A stretch of DNA of 64,000 nt from NCBI RefSeq assembly GCF_000013705.1, contig NC_007947.1:372001-436000 (forward strand), read 5' to 3'. Shown piece after piece: positions 18,398 through 27,165 of this stretch. Position 1 is the stretch's first letter. Each line of letters opens with the position of its first letter. Below the pieces are notes generated by a model. The model made no database searches. It saw only the letters and a program-made list of their open reading frames with translations, and was not told the origin of the DNA. Both the position numbers and the translations under genes were made by a program. This stretch comes from Methylobacillus flagellatus KT. Its GTDB lineage: Bacteria; Pseudomonadota; Gammaproteobacteria; Burkholderiales; Methylophilaceae.

Positions 18398-18775
18398 ATG
18401 CAGGGACTGCGCCATGTGGCCCTGTTCGTCCAGGATATCGAGGCTTGCCTGCATTTTTATGTTGATATCCTCGGCATGCAGGTCGAATGGCAGCCCGACC
18501 CCGATAACTACTATCTTACCTCGGGCAACGACAACCTTGCTTTGCACCGTGCCAGTGAGGCGATGGAGGGCAAGCAGCGCCTGGACCATATCGGGTTCAT
18601 CATCAGCCGGATGGAGCTGGTGGACGAGTGGCATGCCCATCTCGTCGCCAATGGCGTCAAGATACTCATGGCGCCAAAAACTCATCGCGATGGCGCGAGA
18701 AGCTTCTATTGCGCCGACCCGGCCGGGACCCACGTACAGATCATCTACCACCCGCCGATTTCTGGCAGGCTTTAG
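18398..18775 (+). CDS. VOC family protein (glyoxalase/dioxygenase fold)
   Basis: A single VOC-domain protein of 125 residues, from LRHVALFVQDIEACLHFYVDILGMQ to a C-terminal RSFYCADPAGTHVQIIYHP. A His near the N-terminus (LRHVAL), a His in the middle (LDHIGF) and Gln in place of the usual terminal Glu leave only a partial metal site. A TTG frame begins at 18380, overlapping the OsmC stop; the ATG at 18398 was chosen from the domain start. Substrate unknown. Confidence 0.82.
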   Translation: MQGLRHVALFVQDIEACLHFYVDILGMQVEWQPDPDNYYLTSGNDNLALHRASEAMEGKQRLDHIGFIISRMELVDEWHAHLVANGVKILMAPKTHRDGARSFYCADPAGTHVQIIYHPPISGRL

Positions 18776-18801
18776 AAAACAATACCACTAAGTAGAAATA
18801 C

Positions 18802-18824
18802 AAAGCCCCGCATTGCGGGGCTTT
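18802..18824. terminator. Bidirectional hairpin between convergent genes
   Basis: AAAGCCCCGC and GCGGGGCTTT form a perfect 10-bp stem with a 3-base loop. It lies between the plus-strand VOC gene and the minus-strand DUF2322 gene. A/T runs in the stem ends suit termination in both directions. Confidence 0.75.
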
Positions 18825-18866
18825 GATCATTGATTGAGCAAGCGGACTTAACTCGCAGCGCTCAAA

Positions 18867-19178
18867 TCAAGTAATCCGCACACTCAACGGCCCGGCATTC
18901 TCGATGACCCTGAATAACCGGTCAATATTGGGATGTTTTCCGGGATTGGCTTGGGCATCGGCAGCATGTTCCGCGTAGATTTCCAACCCTTCTCGTGCAG
19001 CCGCTGCGCTGATGATGCCGTATTTCTTGTAGAGGTGGTGGTATACCTTGACGGAGCCTTGGCTACCCGGTTTGTTCTCGATAATGCCGGCGGGATCACC
19101 TTTTGCGTCGAAAAGTTCGATTTTCTGGATATGGTCGCTGGACTCGAGGCCAGCCAGGATTTCGCTGAATGTCGTCAT
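18867..19178 (-). CDS. DUF2322 family protein
   Basis: A 103-residue soluble protein (MTTFSEILAGLESSDHIQKIELFDAKGDPAGIIENKPG and onward) with a Lys-rich VKVYHHLYKKYG segment. It resembles the small betaproteobacterial family DUF2322, which has no known function; that assignment is from memory of the family. It is monocistronic, ending at the shared hairpin at 18802-18824. Confidence 0.75.
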   Translation of the reverse strand: MTTFSEILAGLESSDHIQKIELFDAKGDPAGIIENKPGSQGSVKVYHHLYKKYGIISAAAAREGLEIYAEHAADAQANPGKHPNIDRLFRVIENAGPLSVRIT

Positions 19179-19351
19179 GGATGATAAGTCGTTGTTGTCA
19201 TGATGGTGGAAAGAATGCGCATGCCTGCCTTGAACGGACAGAGGTCGATTGTCCTTTTTGCCACTGCCTGCTGTGCATGAACAGCAAGGTGCTCAAACTC
19301 TCTGTCAAATACAGTGATGCAATAGTCTTGCATAGCGAGCATGACAGGATG

Positions 19352-19384
19352 ATCCCAGGCCGGCAGAGAGCGACCTGGGATTTT
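19352..19384. terminator. Hairpin downstream of the carboxy-terminal protease gene
   Basis: ATCCCAGG (19352-19359) pairs with CCTGGGAT (19374-19381), followed by TTTT on the plus strand. It lies just past the protease stop and is probably the 3' hairpin of that gene, though the T-run is on the other strand. Confidence 0.45.
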
Positions 19385-19386
19385 GC

Positions 19387-20817
19387 TTATTTGCGTTGCA
19401 GTATCTGCAGACCCTTCAGCAGGTTGAGCGCCTGATTGAACTGGTAGTCTGCCTTGGAGCCTGGCTCGATCGGGCCGTTTGCAGCAGGCTTGTCTTTCTG
19501 ATCCTTGCTGTCAGGCTCGGTAGCAGGAGCCTCTGGCTTGGTATTCTCTGGCTCGGCTGGAGCAGGCTGGACAGTAGGCGCTTCTTCCCCTTCCTTGGGG
19601 TTGCTCAGGTGGCGGCTCAGGTCTGCTTCGCGCAGCATCGCTGCATGTTCTTGCGAGCTGACCGTGGCTTCTTCCACCACGATGTCGGGCACGATACCCT
19701 TGGCCTGGATCGAGCGTCCCTTTGGCGTGAAGTAACGCGCGGTAGTGAGCTTGATGGCCGCCCCATTGTTCATCGGCAGGATGGTTTGCACCGATCCTTT
19801 GCCGAAAGTCTGGGTGCCCATGATGATGGCACGCTTGTGATCCTGCAATGCACCCGCGACGATTTCCGAAGCGGAAGCCGAGCCGCCGTTGACCAGCACG
19901 ACAATAGGCAATGTCTTCATTTCTGCAGGAAGGTCGCGCAGGTAGTCGGCGCGGGCGCCGCCGCGAACGTAATTCTCGGGATTCGCGGTCAGGCGCATCT
20001 TGGCTTCTTCGCCTCGGCCTTCTGTGTAAACCACCAGCTCACCTTTGGGCAGGAAGGCGGCAGAAACACCGACGCCTGCATTCAGCAATCCGCCAGGATT
20101 GTTGCGCAGATCGAGGATCAGCCCCTTGAAGGCTTCCTTGTTCTGTTCGCGCATGGTCTTCAGCGCCTTGGCGAGGTCTTCCCCGGTATGTTCCTGGAAC
20201 TGGGTGATGCGAATATAGGCATAGCCGGGTTCAGACAGTTTGTACTTGACGCTCTGGGTCTTGATGATGGCGCGCGTGAGCACGAAAGTCAGGGGCTTGG
20301 CCTCACCTTTGCGCAGGACGGTCAGGGTGATCTTGGTATCAGGCTTGCCGCGCATGCGTTTGACAGCATCCGTGAGTGTCATGCCTTTCACTGGGGTATC
20401 GTCAAGCTTCATGATCAGGTCGCCGCTCTTGAGGCCGGCCTTGTATGCAGGCGTGTCCTCGATGGGGGCCACGACCTTCACGAAGCCGTCTTCCATGCCG
20501 ACTTCAATGCCCAGTCCACCGAATTCTCCCTGGGTGCCGGCCTGCAAGTCCTTGAAGGCATCAGCATCCAGATAGGCCGAGTGAGGGTCCAGGCCGGCGA
20601 GCATGCCATTGATTGCCTCGGTGAGTAGCTTCTTGTCTTCAACGGGTTCAACATAGTCGCTCTTGATCTTGCCAAATACTTCGGCAAAGGTGCGTAAGTC
20701 GTCCAGCGGCAGCTGCGGCTTAGTCTCCTTGTCCGCAATGGCGGAGTAACTCAAGCTCAGCATGACACCAAGCAACGGGCCTGCGACGATCAAGCCGATC
20801 TTTTTAAGTTTGCGCAT
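19387..20817 (-). CDS. S41 carboxy-terminal processing protease (CtpA family)
   Basis: A 476-residue periplasmic serine protease that cuts near C-termini of envelope proteins. An N-terminal signal/anchor (KIGLIVAGPLLGVMLSLSYSA) is followed by a PDZ domain (about residues 95-170, GIGIEVG-type carboxylate loop GGLGIEVGMEDGFVKV) and the S41 core with the Ser in NGGSASASEIVAGALQD (about 311-325) and the Lys in GTQTFGKGSVQT (about 340). The C-terminal 100 residues are Pro/Glu-rich. It stands alone; the promoter should lie in 20818-20995. Confidence 0.95.
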   Translation of the reverse strand: MRKLKKIGLIVAGPLLGVMLSLSYSAIADKETKPQLPLDDLRTFAEVFGKIKSDYVEPVEDKKLLTEAINGMLAGLDPHSAYLDADAFKDLQAGTQGEFGGLGIEVGMEDGFVKVVAPIEDTPAYKAGLKSGDLIMKLDDTPVKGMTLTDAVKRMRGKPDTKITLTVLRKGEAKPLTFVLTRAIIKTQSVKYKLSEPGYAYIRITQFQEHTGEDLAKALKTMREQNKEAFKGLILDLRNNPGGLLNAGVGVSAAFLPKGELVVYTEGRGEEAKMRLTANPENYVRGGARADYLRDLPAEMKTLPIVVLVNGGSASASEIVAGALQDHKRAIIMGTQTFGKGSVQTILPMNNGAAIKLTTARYFTPKGRSIQAKGIVPDIVVEEATVSSQEHAAMLREADLSRHLSNPKEGEEAPTVQPAPAEPENTKPEAPATEPDSKDQKDKPAANGPIEPGSKADYQFNQALNLLKGLQILQRK

Positions 20818-21010
20818 GTAAAACGATTCCTCAGTGGAAAACCAGAATGGTTGAATCTAACGATTGTATTAGGAAGATAGGGAGCGACGGGCCCATTTTC
20901 CGCTATTTATGTCGTCAATGCAAAACGTTGCAGAGTATCGCACAGTCATTTTTTGCTTTTCAATCATTTGAACGCTAAATTTCTATTTTTATGCCATGGA
21001 GCGAGCTTGG

Positions 21011-21298
21011 ATGAGTATGCCCAAATTGCCAGAAGTAGAAATCGAATACTGTACGCAATGCCGTTGGTTGTTGCGAGCAGCTTGGATGGCCCAGGAACTG
21101 CTGACGACGTTTGAATCAGACATTCGGTGCGTCAGCCTAGTTCCGGGCACAGGCGGGATTTTCGAGGTCAGGTTGGATGGTGAGCTCTTATTTTCACGCA
21201 AGGAGCAGGGGCGATTTCCTGAGTCCAAGGAATTGAAACAGTTGGTGCGTGACCGTATCGATCCTGCGCGCGATCTCGGCCATAGCGATCGTAAGTAA
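21011..21298 (+). CDS. SelT/SelW/SelH-family (Rdx) thioredoxin-fold protein
   Basis: A small protein of about 95 residues with the Rdx-family pattern: a beta strand, then CxxC (EIEYCTQCRWLLRAAWMAQELL), a GTGGIFEV strand, and FPESKELKQLVRDRI at the end. The bacterial members have Cys in place of selenocysteine. A redox role is presumed and no substrate is known. The start could be 20996, 21011 or 21017; GGAG spaced 9 bp before 21011 favours the second. Confidence 0.88.
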   Translation: MSMPKLPEVEIEYCTQCRWLLRAAWMAQELLTTFESDIRCVSLVPGTGGIFEVRLDGELLFSRKEQGRFPESKELKQLVRDRIDPARDLGHSDRK

Positions 21299-21438
21299 GC
21301 GGCAGGTCGGGTCATGTGGTCACCTGTTGAGCGAGCTGACACAATATCCGACTAAAATAGTTGGAAATAACACTTCAAATGTAAATTGTTCTCATTTATG
21401 ATGTTTCCTGACAGGGATTTTGTGGAAGGTTCATCAAA

Positions 21439-22224
21439 ATGAATGCATTTAACCAATCGGAACTCGGGGCATTGTTGCTGGATCGTGAGGTCGCGCCACA
21501 AGAGATGGCACCAAATGAATTGCTCGATGTGGTGATGTCGAGGCACTTCGGCACTGACTACCAGCCTATTGTGGATGTGCAGTCCAGCGAGATGTTGGGG
21601 TACGAGGCCCGTGCCCGCTTCTGGGCTCGCGGTGGGCGACCGATTGATGCCGATAAGCTGAGAATGAGCCTACGCAAGAATCCGTTACTGCTGTTTCATT
21701 TGGAGCTTGAGCTCAAGAAGCAGCAGATTGCGGACTTCCCTGGCGAGGGCTGGCTGATGCTGGACCTCGACATGGACAGCTTCTTTGCCGGAGGCGAGGG
21801 GACTGATAACCCATTCCTGAACCTGTTCAGGGAACATGCTTGGTCCGACCGTGAAATTATCATCAATGTGGTGCAGAACCACACGATGCAAGAGACGTTG
21901 CGCACCCAGCACATGATGGATCTGTTACAACATTCCGGTACCTCGGTGGCGCTGGAGGATGCCGGGCTCTCGTGGGGGATGTTTTCCCTGAGTGCTTTTC
22001 TCGATGCGGCCATGGTGAAGTTCAGTAGCCGCGCCTTGCTGGATATGGATGGCAAGGCCGCCCAGGCCATGGTGGACTGGCTGGTGGGGGCGGCACGGAA
22101 AATTGGTGTACAAACGGTCATGACTGGCGTCGATACCTGCGCTGCCTTGGAATGGGCGCGAAAAATGCGGATTGATTGCGTCCAAGGGCGCTTGTTTTCC
22201 AAGCAAGCCATGCAAGTGCATTAG
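21439..22224 (+). CDS. Degenerate EAL-domain protein
   Basis: A 261-residue protein with the layout of a cyclic-di-GMP phosphodiesterase EAL domain (DYQPIVDVQSSEMLGYEARARFW, LMLDLDMDS, EIIINVVQNHTM, SVALEDAGLSWGMFSL, VKFSSRALL, GVDTCAALEWARKMRIDCVQGRLFSK). The EAL motif itself reads EAR, the DDFG position reads EDAG, and several metal-ligand positions are changed, so catalysis is doubtful. It is more likely a binding or protein-interaction domain. It is monocistronic. Confidence 0.85.
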   Translation: MNAFNQSELGALLLDREVAPQEMAPNELLDVVMSRHFGTDYQPIVDVQSSEMLGYEARARFWARGGRPIDADKLRMSLRKNPLLLFHLELELKKQQIADFPGEGWLMLDLDMDSFFAGGEGTDNPFLNLFREHAWSDREIIINVVQNHTMQETLRTQHMMDLLQHSGTSVALEDAGLSWGMFSLSAFLDAAMVKFSSRALLDMDGKAAQAMVDWLVGAARKIGVQTVMTGVDTCAALEWARKMRIDCVQGRLFSKQAMQVH

Positions 22225-22751
22225 CTTCGGTATGCTGATGTGCTTTCTGCATTGCACAATGATGTTTTGCAGAAATATAAGACGACTCGCGAAGCTAATG
22301 CTCCTTGATGAATATCATGCAGCACGCCTGCTGGCTTGCGCCAGCCTTCATGAGCCTAGCCGGTCCCTCTATACCTGATACCATTTGCATCATAATCTGG
22401 CGTAACAGGCAGTAGCGTGATGGGCATTTAGCAAATGCCGCCTCCCTGAAAGTTGTGCGCAGCGAGGATCAAAGCCAACTTGCACCGCCTGAGTGTGCAA
22501 GGCGGTACCCGAAGGGTCCAGGCTGCTGCTGAACTTTCATCATCTTGACGGTCAACATCTCCCTGAGTATCCAAACTTTTCGCGGTTGTGGGCAATCTTG
22601 TTGCCTGCAGGATCAGCCGCCACACTAAAATCATGAACCCCAGTGTGATCTTCTATGCTAAAAAGCATTAAGATATGCCTGTGTCGCTTGACTGCGGTCA
22701 TGGGGTTTGATATCCCTTAAAAATTTAATGATCAACACTAAGGAGCAAATA
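22225..22751. other. Intergenic region upstream of sodA
   Basis: About 525 bp with no supported gene. Short frames on either strand here lack ribosome sites and conserved character. It presumably carries the sodA promoter; no Fur or OxyR-like site was recognised. Confidence 0.4.
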
Positions 22752-23366
22752 ATGGCATATACATTACCCCCCCTCGATTATGCATATACGGACCTGGAAC
22801 CCCATATTGATGCACAAACCATGGAAATCCATCATACCAAGCATCACCAGACTTATATCAATAATGTAAATGCTGCCCTGGAGGGCACGCCATTTGCCGA
22901 CGAGCCTATCGAAGCGCTTGTGGCCAAACTCGACAGCTTGCCGGAGAATCTGCGCGGCCCGGTGCGCAACAATGGTGGTGGTCATGCCAACCATAGCCTG
23001 TTCTGGAAAGTCATGTCCCCGAATGGTGGCGGGGAACCTACTGGAGCCCTGGCAGATGCGATCAAGTCTGACATTGGCGGATTTGATACATTCAAGGAAG
23101 CCTTTACCAAGGCTGCACTGACGCGTTTCGGCAGCGGTTGGGCATGGCTGTCGGTGACGCCAGAGAAGAAGCTGATCGTTGAAAGCAGTGCCAACCAGGA
23201 CAGCCCCTTGTCGCATGGCAATACGCCTATCCTGGGTCTGGATGTCTGGGAGCATGCGTACTACCTGCGCTACCAGAACCGCCGTCCGGAATATATCGGG
23301 GCATTCTTCAATGTCATCAACTGGGACGAAGTTGCACGTCGCTACCAGGAAGCTATCTCTAAATAA
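22752..23366 (+). CDS. sodA: Superoxide dismutase, Mn-type
   Basis: A 204-residue cytoplasmic enzyme dismutating superoxide. Metal ligands are seen in [21 protein letters not shown], and the signature [27 protein letters not shown] and the Gln in SANQDSPL are Mn-type (or cambialistic) rather than Fe-type features. AAGGAG 8 bp before the ATG at 22752 fixes the start; an upstream in-frame ATG at 22707 is rejected. It is followed by a metal-transporter gene after 15 bp, which suggests co-expression. Confidence 0.96.
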   Translation: MAYTLPPLDYAYTDLEPHIDAQTMEIHHTKHHQTYINNVNAALEGTPFADEPIEALVAKLDSLPENLRGPVRNNGGGHANHSLFWKVMSPNGGGEPTGALADAIKSDIGGFDTFKEAFTKAALTRFGSGWAWLSVTPEKKLIVESSANQDSPLSHGNTPILGLDVWEHAYYLRYQNRRPEYIGAFFNVINWDEVARRYQEAISK

Positions 23367-23381
23367 GGCATTGAGCTCGAC

Positions 23382-24284
23382 ATGAACTTCCCCTTCATTG
23401 TTGCTGGCCACCGGCAAAAGCTATGGGTGTGGATGATCGTCCTGGCTGTGCTGGGATTTGTCCTGCTCATGGTACAGTGGCTGGGGGATTGGGGACGGGC
23501 AGCGTGGAACATGCCCCAGGTGCATGATGCTCTGTGGGGAGGTTCCGCCGCAGCCTTGGCGACAGCGGCAGGTACACTGCCGGTGCTGTTCTGGAAGCAA
23601 TTGCCCGATCGTATCATGGATACCCTGTTTGGTTTTGGAGCGGGCGTCATGCTCGCTGCCAGCGCTTTTTCCCTGATCGTGCCGGGTATCGAGTTTGCGC
23701 AGTCCCAGGGAGCTGGCGCCTGGGGTGCTGCCTCCATCGTAGGGGGCAGCATCATTATCGGCGCCGCATTGTTGCTGGCCCTGGAGCGCTGGGTGCCGCA
23801 TGAACATTTCATCAAGGGAATGGAGCGCAAGAATACGCTGGCGCTGAAGCGAACCTGGCTGTTTGTATTCGCTATCGCCCTGCATAATGTACCGGAAGGT
23901 TTGGCGATTGGCGTGGGCTTTGCAGGTGGAGATGTGGTACGCGGTGGCGCACTGGCAACCGGTATCGCGATCCAGGATATCCCGGAAGGCTTTGTTGTGG
24001 CGATGGCTTTGGCCGTTGTCGGCTATTCCCGCCGAACTGCGATTTTGATTGGAATGGCGAGTGGCCTGGTTGAACCTGCAGGGGCTGTCCTCGGCGCTGC
24101 GATCGTGGGCTCTTCAGTGGCCCTGTTGCCCTGGGGGCTGGGTGTTGCTGCAGGCGCCATGTTGTTCGTCGTCAGTCATGAAATCATCCCAGAGTCTCAT
24201 CGCAAGGGGCATGAAGTTTTCGCGACTAGCGGTTTGATCATTGGCTTTGTGCTGATGATGATGCTGGATACTGCCCTAGGCTAG
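23382..24284 (+). CDS. ZIP family metal transporter
   Basis: A 300-residue inner-membrane permease with about eight hydrophobic segments. The ZIP metal-site motifs are HNVPEGLAIGVGF (TM4) and IQDIPEGFVVAMAL (TM5), with a late HEIIPESHR. ZIP proteins import Zn, Fe or Mn. The spacing of 15 bp behind an Mn-type sodA hints at manganese supply to that enzyme, but specificity cannot be read from the sequence. Confidence 0.93.
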   Translation: MNFPFIVAGHRQKLWVWMIVLAVLGFVLLMVQWLGDWGRAAWNMPQVHDALWGGSAAALATAAGTLPVLFWKQLPDRIMDTLFGFGAGVMLAASAFSLIVPGIEFAQSQGAGAWGAASIVGGSIIIGAALLLALERWVPHEHFIKGMERKNTLALKRTWLFVFAIALHNVPEGLAIGVGFAGGDVVRGGALATGIAIQDIPEGFVVAMALAVVGYSRRTAILIGMASGLVEPAGAVLGAAIVGSSVALLPWGLGVAAGAMLFVVSHEIIPESHRKGHEVFATSGLIIGFVLMMMLDTALG

Positions 24285-24303
24285 GGCCCGCACCCGCCAG
24301 TAT

Positions 24304-24810
24304 TTACTGGGAATTGACAATGCGGCGGGCACCATTGAAGCGCTTGGCCCAGTAGTTTTCGCTCATGTCCACAACTTGCACCCCTCCGCCGGAGCTGGGG
24401 GCATGAATGAACTTCTGGTTGCCGAGATAAATGCCTACATGAGAGAAAGCGGATCTCAATGTATTGAAAAATACCAGATCGCCAGGTTGCAGTTGTTCCT
24501 GCGGCACTGGCTGACCTAGCTGGCTGATGGCTTTTGCGCCGTGGGGCAGCGTCATGCTGGTAGATTGCTGGAAGACGTAGCGTACGAATCCGCTGCAATC
24601 GAAGCCGGTTTCTGGAGATTTTCCGCCATATGTGTATTTGATGCCGGTGAGGCTCAAGGCATGAAGAAGCACTTCATGCATGGAGTCGGTCCAGGCCTGA
24701 GTCGCATCCATCGCCTCCTGTCTAAACTGCTGCATGGCAGTGGTTTCCGTTGCCCATGTTGGAATGGGGTTCAGTAGCAGGAAGACAATAAGAGCAGTAG
24801 GTGATTTCAT
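24304..24810 (-). CDS. NlpC/P60 family cell-wall peptidase
   Basis: A secreted Cys peptidase of about 168 residues that cleaves peptidoglycan stem peptides. A signal peptide (KSPTALIVFLLLNPIPTWA) precedes the NlpC/P60 domain with the catalytic Cys in TGFDCSGFVRYVF, His in AFSHVGIYLG, and third polar residue in KFIHAPSSGGGVQ. The start is either 24816 or the second ATG at 24810. It is convergent with the ZIP gene. Confidence 0.93.
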   Translation of the reverse strand: MKSPTALIVFLLLNPIPTWATETTAMQQFRQEAMDATQAWTDSMHEVLLHALSLTGIKYTYGGKSPETGFDCSGFVRYVFQQSTSMTLPHGAKAISQLGQPVPQEQLQPGDLVFFNTLRSAFSHVGIYLGNQKFIHAPSSGGGVQVVDMSENYWAKRFNGARRIVNSQ

Positions 24811-24958
24811 TGGCATTTCTGGATTTTATTCATTTATTTTCGGTCGTGTAAACCCATTCTTCAGTTTTCCTGAAACTCCAAGGCCAAGAAGACTGTCTTG
24901 CCAATAAAGGCAGCGCAAGCAGCCTGGTGTAGAATGGCTTGGTCGCCATTGGAAAGAC

Positions 24959-25303
24959 ATGCCATCAATGAACTCGAGCACATATCCTTCTATGCAGAAA
25001 TCAAGGCCAGATATTGATGATGCAGAATGCGGGGCGTCATTGCGCCATTTGAGTCCTGAAGAAATGGAGCAAACGCTGAAAGATTATGCCGGTAGTTTCA
25101 CGTTGAAACCAAGCGAGCGAGCGCGTTTGTTTGCAGGGTCTGTCGCCAGGCGGTTACATGGGGCAGGTAGCCACTTGAAGCGAGCGGGCAAGCGGGCGGT
25201 CAAGCATGTGGGGGCGAAAGTGGCTTATGCCGCCAGTCACAAGCTCAAGGACATGGCTGCCCGTATCGAGCAGCGCGCTGATCGCCTGGAGCAGGACAAA
25301 TAA
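24959..25303 (+). CDS. Hypothetical basic protein upstream of ABC1 kinase-like gene
   Basis: A 114-residue, strongly basic, helical protein. The C-terminal half (RRLHGAGSHLKRAGKRAVKHVGAKVAYAASHKLKDMAARIEQRADRLEQDK) is amphipathic and Lys/Arg-rich. No family recognised. GGAAAG lies just before the ATG. It ends 30 bp before the ABC1 kinase-like gene and is likely in the same operon. Confidence 0.65.
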   Translation: MPSMNSSTYPSMQKSRPDIDDAECGASLRHLSPEEMEQTLKDYAGSFTLKPSERARLFAGSVARRLHGAGSHLKRAGKRAVKHVGAKVAYAASHKLKDMAARIEQRADRLEQDK

Positions 25304-25333
25304 TACAAAATCAGTTTTTTTGCCGGGAAGATT

Positions 25334-27013
25334 ATGCTGCGTGAAACAATTTCAGTGATGCGTGATTTCGGGCGGGTGCGCGCCATTGCCCGCATCCTTA
25401 TGCATTATGGCTGGGGAGATATCGCTGAGCGGCTGGGTAAGCGCAGCTGGTTGCGCAGGGCAGGCAATGCGCTTAATTCCGAGGCCTCGCGTGAGATCAT
25501 GCAACTGCCATCCGAGGTACGCGCGCGCTTAGCATTACAGGAGCTCGGCCCGACTTTTGTCAAAATGGGCCAGGTGCTGGCGACACGTCCGGATATTTTC
25601 CCACCCAACTGGATAGCAGAGTTTTCCAAACTGCAGGACCAGGTGCCGCCTGTCCCATTTGAGGATATGTTGCCCGGCTTGCAGGAGGCGCTTGGCAAGT
25701 CTCCTTTTGAGGTTTTTCGCGATTTCGATACTACCCCTGTGGCGGGCGCTTCTATTGCCCAGGTTTACCAGGCAAAGCTTCAGGATGGTACGCCGGTGAT
25801 CCTGAAAGTGCGCCGGCCTGGCATCCGGGAGAATATTGATGCCGACCTGCGATTGTTGCACCACCTTGCACGCTTGATCGAGGCTGAGGTGGAGGAAGCC
25901 CGGCGCTTCAACCCCACCGAGATCGTGGACCAGTTTTCCAAATCCTTGAAGCGTGAGCTCGACCTAGCATTGGAAGGACGGAATACCGAGCGGTTTGCAC
26001 GCAACTTCCTCAATGACCCCAATACCCGTTTTGCCAAGATTTACTGGGAATACACCAGTGAAAGCGTGCTAGTGATGGAAAAGATTGATGGCATCCCGGG
26101 CAACAGCTTGGAGGAAGCGCGCCAAGCTGGAATGAACCTGCCATTGCTGGCGGCACGTGGTGCGGATGCGGTCATGAAGATGGTCCTGATCGACGGGTTC
26201 TTTCATGCAGATCCTCATCCGGGCAACATCTTCTTTTTGCCGGAAAACAAGATTGCCGTGATCGACTGCGGGATGGTGGGGCGCATCAGTCTGGATCGCA
26301 GGAATGAAATTGCCGATTTGCTCGCTGCCCTGGTATCGCGCGATATAGAGACCTTGCGAGATATTCTGATCGCCTGGGCCGGGAACGTGGTGGTGGATGA
26401 GGACAAGTTGGGGGCAGATGTCGATGAATTCATTTGCACTTATGACAATGCGCCGCTCAAGCACATCAGCTTCGGTACCTTATTGAATGACCTCACTACC
26501 ATCATGCGGGAAAACCACCTCTCGGTGCCGCCTGACCTAACCATGCTTTTCAAGGCATTAGTCACACTGGAAGGCCTTGGTCGGCAGCTTGATCCTGATT
26601 TCCAGATCGTCAGCCATCTCACGCCATTCGTGAAGAAGGTCATCATTGAGCGCTACATGCCCGGAACCCTCTGGCGCAAAGGGGCGCGCGGCGTCGGCAA
26701 GGCGCTTGGCGCCGTAGGCGACTTGCCGGGAGATGTGTCTCAGGTGCTGAAGGAAGCAGGGCGTGGCAGGCTGAAACTCAATTTGGACTTGAAGCGCCTA
26801 GATCATTTCGGCCACCAGCTTGATCATAGTACCAATCGTCTTGCCATGGCGTTGATTACCGCCTCGTTGATCGTTGGCTCGTCGATCGTCATGACGGTGC
26901 GCGGTGGGCCGGAATTGTTTGGTTTGCCCGCATTTGGTTTCCTTGGGTTTTTTCTCGCTTTCGTCATTGGCATCATGCTGATGATCTCTATTTGGCGTTC
27001 AGGCAGAGATTGA
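25334..27013 (+). CDS. AarF/ABC1/UbiB family protein kinase-like protein
   Basis: A 559-residue atypical kinase-like protein. It has the family's KxGQ-type segment (PTFVKMGQVLATRPDIFPPNW), the Ala-rich nucleotide loop ASIAQVYQAKL, the VLMEKIDGIPG region, and the catalytic-type HADPHPGNIFFLPENKIAVIDCGMVGR. Two transmembrane helices close the protein (LAMALITASLIVGSSIV and GFLGFFLAFVIGIMLMISIW). Family members support ubiquinone synthesis or lipid handling. No other ubi genes are near, so ubiB itself is not assigned. Confidence 0.93.
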   Translation: MLRETISVMRDFGRVRAIARILMHYGWGDIAERLGKRSWLRRAGNALNSEASREIMQLPSEVRARLALQELGPTFVKMGQVLATRPDIFPPNWIAEFSKLQDQVPPVPFEDMLPGLQEALGKSPFEVFRDFDTTPVAGASIAQVYQAKLQDGTPVILKVRRPGIRENIDADLRLLHHLARLIEAEVEEARRFNPTEIVDQFSKSLKRELDLALEGRNTERFARNFLNDPNTRFAKIYWEYTSESVLVMEKIDGIPGNSLEEARQAGMNLPLLAARGADAVMKMVLIDGFFHADPHPGNIFFLPENKIAVIDCGMVGRISLDRRNEIADLLAALVSRDIETLRDILIAWAGNVVVDEDKLGADVDEFICTYDNAPLKHISFGTLLNDLTTIMRENHLSVPPDLTMLFKALVTLEGLGRQLDPDFQIVSHLTPFVKKVIIERYMPGTLWRKGARGVGKALGAVGDLPGDVSQVLKEAGRGRLKLNLDLKRLDHFGHQLDHSTNRLAMALITASLIVGSSIVMTVRGGPELFGLPAFGFLGFFLAFVIGIMLMISIWRSGRD

Positions 27014-27165
27014 CCCAGGGTATTACCAGCATAGTGCCAACAGCATGACAACGTAGATGTTCGCACCATTTTGGTGCAAATGTAGGAATTTATCCATGGT
27101 GTTTTTTATAACACTATGAATGTAAATGGATATTTTTCTGGCATGACCCTTGCGAGAGTTAGTGC

